Source: Nitrospirota bacterium (lineage in GTDB: Bacteria > Nitrospirota > CAKKRA01 > 9FT-COMBO-42-15). Taken from it: DNA of 23,748 nucleotides. The DNA lies in contig JAHFEP010000018.1 in assembly GCA_023248415.1 (NCBI GenBank), positions 1 through 23,748 of the forward strand, written 5' to 3'. Both the position numbers and the translations under genes were made by a program. Below the pieces are notes generated by a model. That model was given only the letters and a program-made list of their open reading frames with translations, searched no databases and had not been told where the DNA came from. This document shows, one piece after another, positions 1 to 4,290 of this stretch. Positions within the stretch are counted from its first letter, which is position 1. Each line of letters opens with the position of its first letter.

Positions 1-760
1 CATGTTTCATTATCTCATCAGCCCTTTCAGCACTTTCTTTCCCAGCGCCAGTACCATGTAATTCCATTCTCAACTGCGAGAAAATCTTGCTTTCCATCTC
101 TTCCACAAGGAAATCTAAAGATGATATGCCATAATCATCTATGAATTTTGACTGGTGAGGGAGCACCGCTTTCACCATCGCAATTATCTCGTCGATCTTC
201 CACAATTTCGTTCCGTCATATCCCATTTCGAGCATTTTCATTTTTGTAACAGCGAAAAAGATCACTTGTTTATATGCTGAAAAAGTTGCCCAGGTTTCAG
301 GGGAAACATATAGACGGCAAATATCGGTATTGTCAGGGGTCATTCCTTCTGGTCCGATTTTGAAAGTTTTATTTATAGCAGAAAACATTTCCCGAATTTT
401 CGGGTCTTTGGGAGCCTCGTTCATGGCAAAGTCAAATTTGACTGATTGCATCATCTTCGCGGCCGTCTTCTGGCTTGCCAATGAGACGATAGATTTCCAG
501 ATTTTCTCAATTGATTCAAATCGCCTGGACTCAAGCATCTGGCTTTGATGGCTGGCAATTCCTAACGCATTATTCTGAATCGAACCTAATTGTTCCCGGT
601 GCCTATCAAGTTCACTGTTTAATTTTGCAATTTTCGTGTCGTATTCGTGCTTAACCGCTTGGGTTAACCTTGTTGAAATCCAATTGCGGAGCAACCAACC
701 AATGGCAGCCACGCCAGTAACAGATGCAAACCACGTAATAGTGCCTGTCATCCAATCCAT
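1..760 (-). CDS. Hypothetical membrane-anchored coiled-coil protein (cassette 4), 3' end beyond window
   Basis: An open frame of 253 codons starts at ATG 760-758 and runs off the left edge without a stop. A Shine-Dalgarno GAGGTG lies about 5 bases before the ATG, which decides the start. The first ~25 residues (MDWMTGTITWF... to WLLRNW) form one membrane segment, followed by a charged, probably coiled-coil stretch at about residues 30-65 (EYDTKIAKLNSELDRHREQL) and then a helical cytoplasmic-looking region. I do not recognise the family. The gene starts about 35 bases after the core of an attC-like site (790-796), the usual position of a cassette gene, so I assign it to integron cassette 4. 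Its own attC would lie left of position 1 and cannot be checked. The reading frame is convincing because it is long, stop-free and has a good ribosome binding site; the function is unknown. Confidence 0.75.
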   Translation of the reverse strand, partial: MDWMTGTITWFASVTGVAAIGWLLRNWISTRLTQAVKHEYDTKIAKLNSELDRHREQLGSIQNNALGIASHQSQMLESRRFESIEKIWKSIVSLASQKTAAKMMQSVKFDFAMNEAPKDPKIREMFSAINKTFKIGPEGMTPDNTDICRLYVSPETWATFSAYKQVIFFAVTKMKMLEMGYDGTKLWKIDEIIAMVKAVLPHQSKFIDDYGISSLDFLVEEMESKIFSQLRMELHGTGAGKESAERADEIMKH

Positions 761-789
761 TTAAACACCTCGTGTATCAGTCATTTGCC

Positions 790-924
790 GCACAACGCCC
801 TGATGACTGACGAGTGCCACTCCCAAAAAGTAAAAGAGCAAAAAGACGATTTGGAAACCTCAAACCATCGCTCATCTGAAAAAGCGTCCTGTGGCACTCG
901 TTCACGTCCATCTGGTTGTTAGAC
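790..924 (-). other. attC-like integron recombination site C
   Basis: Read on the minus strand this begins with GTCTAAC (924-918, R'' box) and ends with GTTGTGC (796-790, R' box). In between is a perfect 10-base inverted repeat CGAGTGCCAC (811-820) / GTGGCACTCG (891-900), which would form the hairpin recognised by an integron integrase. The R' box departs from GTTRRRY at one base. The spacing (135 bases) is at the long end for attC sites. The stop codon of a gene remnant lies 5 bases before R'', and the next cassette gene starts about 30 bases after R', both usual for attC. Confidence 0.7.
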
Positions 925-928
925 ATTG

Positions 929-1031
929 TTATCTCTGAACATCAACTTGTTTAAGATAATCATCGAGAGTCTTGATTGCATCGGAACCTGATGCATTAAC
1001 TGCCAACTCAAATAAAACAAAAGCAAAAATA
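929..1031 (-). pseudogene. 3' remnant of a cassette gene cut by the transposon
   Basis: About 33 codons are open from the transposon edge to a TAA at 931-929. They encode ..IFAFVLFELAVNASGSD.. and end ..DDYLKQVDVQR, a normal-looking protein C-terminus with balanced composition. There is no start codon or ribosome binding site inside it. It lies directly in front of attC site C, where the end of a cassette gene is expected. Joining it to the gene at 2709-2069 by removing exactly 1032-2068 gives a continuous reading frame across the joint, so it may be the original end of that gene. It could instead be the tail of a separate lost gene. Confidence 0.5.
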
Positions 1032-2068
1032 GGGTCAAACCTACATTATACATTTTAGCTGCTCATAATCTTCTTTAGCTGGACTATCTCCTTGTCCACT
1101 TTTCTGTTCTCTGCTCTCCTTGCTTCAATATCCCCCACAGCATTAGTCACCGCCTGAGTCGTTATACCAAATACCTTCCCGATCTCAATATTCTTCTCCC
1201 CGCTTAATGCCTTGCAAAGATATATAGCTATCTTCCTTTGCCTCGCTGTTGCCTTCTTTCTCTTAAGCAATTCTTCTTCTCTTATCCCATAATGTTTAGC
1301 TGTCGCCATTATAATATCCTCTACCTTGTGCTTTGTTTGAATCCTTTTTAATTCTGGTATTTCTGCCTTATCTTGGTTGCCCTTCAAGTGTCTGAAAACA
1401 TTCTCCCTGAATATCTTATCCCCTAAGATGCTGCCAATTGCATCCTTTAATGGCGTTTTCTCTTTAATGCCTGCACTTACAAATTCCTGATACTTCTTAA
1501 CTGCTATAGCCTGTTTCTTAGAAAAGGAATATAGCGTGTCTGCTGTATCGGTAATTGCCTCCTTGTTGTTTCTATATATATATTGCCTGTAACTGCTCCA
1601 TCTGTAGTCCTCAGGCCTTATCACAATACCAGCCCTTACTGGGTTCAGATGAATATACCTGCCTAATTCCAGCAGATAGCTCTCTTTGTCTATAATAAAG
1701 GCTTTATAACGACCCTGTAACAGATGTCCTGTCCTTTTATGTCTTTTATTTACATATACCGTGTAGCTCGTATTGATATTTTGCATCACTTGCTTTATGT
1801 TGGCATATGGCGTTTCTATCAATAGATGGTAATGGTTATCCATCAATGCATAGGCGTGCAGTAAATAGCTGTATCTTTCTTTTGTCCTTCTAAGAATGTT
1901 TTCAAATTTTTCCCTGTCTTTGTTATCCCAGAATATTTGCTCCCTCTGGTTGCCTCTTGAGGTTATATGATAAAAAGCGCCCTCATATTCTATTCTTAGT
2001 TGTCTTGCCACATAAAGAAGATATCACCAATTTAACATTTTGTAAAGTGTATTTTTTAGGTTTGACCC
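1032..2068 (-). mobile_element. Y1-transposase (RAYT/IS200-like) insertion with inverted ends
   Basis: A single transposase gene is framed by the inverted repeat GGGTCAAACCTA (1032-1043) and TAGGTTTGACCC (2057-2068). The similarity continues inward imperfectly for about 15 more bases (ATACATTTTA on the left against ATACACTTTA on the right, read inward). True IS200 elements lack such ends, but transposases of the REP-associated (RAYT-like) group are commonly bounded by inverted repeats of this kind. The element sits inside integron cassette 3 and interrupts a gene: its right end supplies the last codons and the stop of the 2056-2709 frame. No target duplication is evident, as expected for HUH transposition. 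Confidence 0.75.
1055..2011 (-). CDS. REP-associated tyrosine (Y1/HUH) transposase
   Basis: A 318-residue protein with the Y1_Tnp fold. The N-terminus RIEYEGAFYHITSRGNQ is the standard opening of this family. The HUH metal site is H60-Y61-H62 (in DNHYHLLIE), and the catalytic tyrosine should be Y112 or Y119 in SYLLELGRYIHLNPVRAG. Residues about 225-315 form a helical domain with a helix-turn-helix resembling the DnaA C-terminal domain often appended to this group. Such enzymes cut and rejoin single-stranded DNA at hairpin ends. Start ATG at 2011; the only other gene-like material within the inverted repeats is this gene. All key residues are present, so the enzyme may be active. Confidence 0.9.
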   Translation of the reverse strand: MARQLRIEYEGAFYHITSRGNQREQIFWDNKDREKFENILRRTKERYSYLLHAYALMDNHYHLLIETPYANIKQVMQNINTSYTVYVNKRHKRTGHLLQGRYKAFIIDKESYLLELGRYIHLNPVRAGIVIRPEDYRWSSYRQYIYRNNKEAITDTADTLYSFSKKQAIAVKKYQEFVSAGIKEKTPLKDAIGSILGDKIFRENVFRHLKGNQDKAEIPELKRIQTKHKVEDIIMATAKHYGIREEELLKRKKATARQRKIAIYLCKALSGEKNIEIGKVFGITTQAVTNAVGDIEARRAENRKVDKEIVQLKKIMSS

Positions 2069-2709
2069 CATTTCCTGCCAAAAGTCTCCTGATAACCATG
2101 TTCCTTACTGAAAGACTTTCCATCTTGGATGATTTCCCCATTACAATCAGTATATACGACGATACCCTTGCCTTTTCTGACCTCTCTATTGCTACAATAA
2201 GCTACCTCCAATATCCATAGATTTTTATATGACCATAGCCCTCTTATCGCATCAACAGGACTGCTATCACCTAAAGGCATGGTAAAAATTATTTTTCCAT
2301 TTCTGGATACCTTAGCACCCACTTTGCTTTCATCACGGACTTCCTCGGCTTCTACAGCTTCTTTATCTATATATACTTTAATGTCAGGGCCGACAACTTT
2401 ATTTTGTTCTTCCGTATGTTTTTTCAAGATGTCTTTTTCAGAACCATGAAGCGGTTCAAAGAAAGGCTTTGTCACATCACCAGATGGCTTTCCTTTAAGG
2501 ATATGCTCCTCTACGCTCAACCCAGATGGAAGTCTTATAGGAGATTCAGTAAAAATTCCAGGAGAGATATTTTCTGAAGCTATGACAACCAAAGGATGAC
2601 AGAATATCACAATGAAAAATAGAAGGGAAAGGGTTTGGAACCACTTGCGGAGCCGTGTTGCTATGCTGTATTTACTTTGACTCTTAATAAATCTCTTGCT
2701 GATGCCCAT
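2056..2709 (-). CDS. Secreted or lipid-exposed hypothetical protein, C-terminus truncated by transposon
   Basis: A 217-residue frame with a basic N-terminus and one hydrophobic segment at about residues 26-45 (LSLLFFIVIFCHPLVVIA), read as a signal peptide, so the body is probably periplasmic. The body has regions such as GLWSYKNLWILEVAY and DGKSFSKEHGYQETFG, reminiscent of periplasmic proteins of unknown function that I cannot name. The last residues (WGQT and the stop) come from the inverted repeat of the adjacent transposon, so the natural C-terminus has been lost. The start is ATG 2709, with GGAGG some 13 bases upstream and only 35 bases after the core of attC site B, as expected for the gene of cassette 3. 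A possible original tail lies at 929-1031. Confidence 0.7.
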   Translation of the reverse strand: MGISKRFIKSQSKYSIATRLRKWFQTLSLLFFIVIFCHPLVVIASENISPGIFTESPIRLPSGLSVEEHILKGKPSGDVTKPFFEPLHGSEKDILKKHTEEQNKVVGPDIKVYIDKEAVEAEEVRDESKVGAKVSRNGKIIFTMPLGDSSPVDAIRGLWSYKNLWILEVAYCSNREVRKGKGIVVYTDCNGEIIQDGKSFSKEHGYQETFGRKWGQT

Positions 2710-2738
2710 CTCTTTACAATGCCTCCATCATCTACGCA

Positions 2739-2843
2739 ATCTAACGTAAAAAGTGAGCGACTGCGAGCCAGCCGCCAAGGAGCATCGCCTTCACCTGCCA
2801 GCCGGTCGGCTGGCTCGCAGTTCGCTCCACTGCATGGTTAGGC
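2739..2843 (-). other. attC-like integron recombination site B
   Basis: On the minus strand the site runs from GCCTAAC (2843-2837, R'') to GTTAGAT (2745-2739, R'), both fitting the attC boxes RYYYAAC and GTTRRRY. The arms contain a 14-base inverted repeat CTGCGAGCCAGCCG (2761-2774) / CGGCTGGCTCGCAG (2807-2820). It is extended past a bulged base by GAGCGA/TCGCTC. The bulge is a usual feature of attC hairpins. The stop codon of the cassette 2 gene (2838-2840) lies inside R''. R'' is the exact complement of the first bases of cassette 2 (GTTAGGC at 3117-3111), as required if the cassette was once a circle. Confidence 0.85.
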
Positions 2844-3071
2844 TTTGCCGTCATGTGCCGACTGGCTTGGGTCTTTCGATGTTTGTTGCTTGGCTCTGTT
2901 CCGCTCGATGGCGCGCAGTCCGAGGAGCACCCCAGCGCAAACAACGATTACGATTACTGCGCCGGGGCGAAAATACGCATCTGCTTTGGGCATTGGTTGA
3001 ACTATGGTCAATATGATCGTGAGCACGCCCATGCTCAGTAAGAACGCCGCGATCTTGCGAATTATTTTCAT
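2838..3071 (-). CDS. Small two-helix membrane protein (cassette 2)
   Basis: A 77-residue protein starting at ATG 3071 (MKIIRKIAAFLL). GGAG sits 6 bases before this ATG; a longer frame begins with GTG inside the preceding attC and has no ribosome binding site, so I reject it. Two membrane segments are seen at about residues 6-26 and 35-54 (GAVIVIVVCAGVLLGL), followed by a charged, polar tail with several K, R, D and S. No family is recognised. The gene fills its 372-base cassette and stops inside the R'' box of attC site B. Base composition is visibly more GC-rich than the chromosomal genes to the right, in keeping with acquisition. Confidence 0.7.
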   Translation of the reverse strand: MKIIRKIAAFLLSMGVLTIILTIVQPMPKADAYFRPGAVIVIVVCAGVLLGLRAIERNRAKQQTSKDPSQSAHDGKA

Positions 3072-3110
3072 GTTGATCTCCGTTGTTGTGTTTCGTGTGA
3101 GCTTGTTATC

Positions 3111-3167
3111 GCCTAACACGAAGTTGAGCCGCCGAGGTACGAGGTCGGCTCCGACGGTTTGTTAGCC
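3111..3167 (-). other. attC integron recombination site A
   Basis: This is the clearest attC of the array. Minus-strand order is R'' GGCTAAC (3167-3161), L'' GAGCCGAC (3151-3144), a short spacer, L' GGCGGCTC (3133-3126) and R' GTTAGGC (3117-3111), 57 bases in all. L'' and L' pair with one unpaired position, as in typical attC hairpins. R'' is the exact complement of GTTAGCC (3916-3910), the core at the start of cassette 1. The stop codon of the DUF2569 gene lies 4 bases before R''. Confidence 0.88.
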
Positions 3168-3171
3168 AGTT

Positions 3172-3675
3172 TCAAGGTATTACAAACGTTCTCTTAACGC
3201 GCTTAGAAACAAGGAAATATGGAACCCAAATGGCTGCTCCAACAACCCCCTTCGCCAGAGCTTTGCCGCATTCTACTGCGAGTGGTCCTGCATCTGCTCC
3301 GACGTTTATGGCCAAAAGTAAACCGTTTGCTGTGACATTGGTAATCATCAGTACAATCATGATTCTAGGGGCATTCCGTTTCTTTCCGAAAAATCGAACC
3401 GCCGCGTATATCAAGAAAACCGTAATTCCAGTATTGACCAGAAGATTGAGGGTGAAGACCCCTTGGTATCTGCTCGGTAGGTAGGACGCCATCTTAGACA
3501 GGGCTTCCATGGACATAACAATCCCAACTACAGAAAGGATTCCGCCTAAGATCAGCCCGATCGCCGGAAAGAAGAGCCAACCACCGATCTTCTCGGGGCT
3601 ACCACTGGTCTCTCCAATCGCTGGAGCGTCTGAAGACGAATCAATCTCGAGAATCCTATTTATTTCCTGATCCAT
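3172..3675 (-). CDS. DUF2569 family membrane protein (cassette 1)
   Basis: A 167-residue protein starting at ATG 3675 (MDQEINRILEID); AAAGGAG six bases upstream fixes the start, against a longer frame from 3720. After an acidic N-terminus of about 30 residues comes GGWLFFPAIGLILGG, then four hydrophobic segments, and the end IWVPYFLVSKRVKRTFV. The GGWL opening and the IW-PY-L-SKRVK-TF ending are the marks of DUF2569 (PF10754), a family of inner-membrane proteins of unknown function common in mobile and cassette DNA. The gene overlaps the end of the upstream small gene by 20 bases, so the two are probably translated together. Function is unknown. Confidence 0.8.
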   Translation of the reverse strand: MDQEINRILEIDSSSDAPAIGETSGSPEKIGGWLFFPAIGLILGGILSVVGIVMSMEALSKMASYLPSRYQGVFTLNLLVNTGITVFLIYAAVRFFGKKRNAPRIMIVLMITNVTANGLLLAINVGADAGPLAVECGKALAKGVVGAAIWVPYFLVSKRVKRTFVIP

Positions 3676-3892
3676 TGTAGTCTCCTTTCTGTTTTGAACT
3701 GAGAACGAGAAAAAAGGCAATCAGCGGAATTGAGTAGAGCAGGGTCAGCACCAGTCCGATACCGCGGAACAGCCACCGGTAGTCGGAAAAGCGAAGAAGA
3801 TCAAATGTGAAGATGGACCATTGCAAGAGGCTGATCACCAGCCAGATTATCAGACAAACTATAACCAGGTTGGTTGCTGTTTTGAGTTTCAT
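3656..3892 (-). CDS. Small two-helix membrane protein preceding DUF2569 gene
   Basis: A 78-residue protein from ATG 3892, with GGAGGAG a few bases upstream. Two membrane segments are clear: about residues 8-27 (NLVIVCLIIWLVISLLQWS) and 45-66 (GIGLVLTLLYSIPLIAFFLVL). Between them is a short charged loop (RFSDYRWLFRG). The tail is polar. The family is not recognised. It is the first gene after the cassette start core at 3916-3910 and after the putative promoter at 3966-3938. Its last codons overlap the ribosome binding site and start of the DUF2569 gene, a tight two-gene arrangement inside one cassette that suggests a functional pair. Confidence 0.7.
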   Translation of the reverse strand: MKLKTATNLVIVCLIIWLVISLLQWSIFTFDLLRFSDYRWLFRGIGLVLTLLYSIPLIAFFLVLSSKQKGDYNGSGNK

Positions 3893-3909
3893 ATGCTCCT
3901 CCTTTTCTT

Positions 3910-3916
3910 GGCTAAC
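3910..3916 (-). other. Integron core site at the start of cassette 1
   Basis: Minus-strand GTTAGCC, the exact complement of the R'' box of attC site A. This identity marks the join where cassette 1 begins (cut G^TTAGCC). No attC hairpin is visible to its right; ATCTAATAAC just outside could be a worn attC or attI remnant. Confidence 0.65.
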
Positions 3917-3937
3917 CAGTTATTAGATAGTTTCTTG

Positions 3938-3966
3938 ATAATACCCAAAAATTTCCATCTTGTCCA
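3938..3966 (-). promoter_or_regulatory. Putative array promoter (Pc-like)
   Basis: Read on the minus strand: -35 TGGACA (3966-3961), a 17-base spacer and -10 TATTAT (3943-3938). Each box has five of six consensus bases at ideal spacing. It points into cassette 1 and lies about 22 bases outside the cassette core, a place comparable to the Pc promoter of an integron. No other gene between it and 3892 could be its target. Confidence 0.55.
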
Positions 3967-4000
3967 GATAAATAAAAAAATCTGACTATGATATTATATT

Positions 4001-4192
4001 TCATCTTTTATTCACTATTCTCTTATAAACATCTTCCCATGGAGAGCCTAAATCAGGATTTCTATGATAAGCCTCTAATCGTTCATCAATTATCTTTTTC
4101 TCGTCTTCTGTTAATTCAATAGCCTCGGCTTCGGTGGCTATCGTATCCCAGACATCCTCTACCAATTGAATTCTCTCTGGAATTGAAGACAC
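4001..4192 (-). CDS. Putative addiction-module antitoxin (PF09720/TIGR02574-like), orphan
   Basis: A 63-residue acidic protein: SIPERIQLVEDVWDTIATE, then LTEDEKKIIDERLEAYHRNPDLGSPWEDV. This order (ERI-LVEDIWD-I, LT--E, LD-RL-AY--NP--G-PW--V) is that of the short antitoxins of the TIGR02574 / Unstab_antitox family, which usually neutralise a ParE/RelE-type toxin. The toxin gene would normally follow within a few bases, but the minus strand from 4000 to 3917 holds no such frame. The start is GTG 4192 with an in-frame TAA immediately before it and no ribosome binding site, so the N-terminus may be worn and expression is doubtful. It is divergent to secA and lies outside the cassette array. Confidence 0.65.
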   Translation of the reverse strand: MSSIPERIQLVEDVWDTIATEAEAIELTEDEKKIIDERLEAYHRNPDLGSPWEDVYKRIVNKR

Positions 4193-4228
4193 TTAATTTT
4201 TATATGTCTTTTTTTGTCTTTTTTTTTA

Positions 4229-4237
4229 TGATATAAT
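4229..4237 (+). promoter_or_regulatory. Extended -10 promoter of secA
   Basis: TG-A-TATAAT: a perfect -10 hexamer (4232-4237) preceded by the TG of an extended -10. The -35 region at correct spacing is only a T-run, which extended -10 promoters tolerate. The start of transcription would be near 4245, leaving a leader of about 45 bases before secA. Confidence 0.5.
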
Positions 4238-4290
4238 AAAAAAAGCTTTAATAAGTAAAATCATTTCTTTTATAAGGGGATTGGGGATAA

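Noticed and set aside
330..548. Plus-strand frame opposite the cassette 4 gene
   Set aside because: The minus strand is open throughout with a good start, and this frame is its shadow.
1957..2220. Plus-strand frame across the transposon end
   Set aside because: It crosses the inverted repeat and two oppositely oriented genes and has no protein-like composition.
2741..3041. Overlapping open frames inside attC site B and cassette 2
   Set aside because: They arise from the GC-rich attC arms; none has a ribosome binding site and the gene at 2838-3071 explains the region.
3917..4000. Toxin gene partner for the antitoxin
   Set aside because: No frame with a start and toxin-like sequence exists on the minus strand in this gap.
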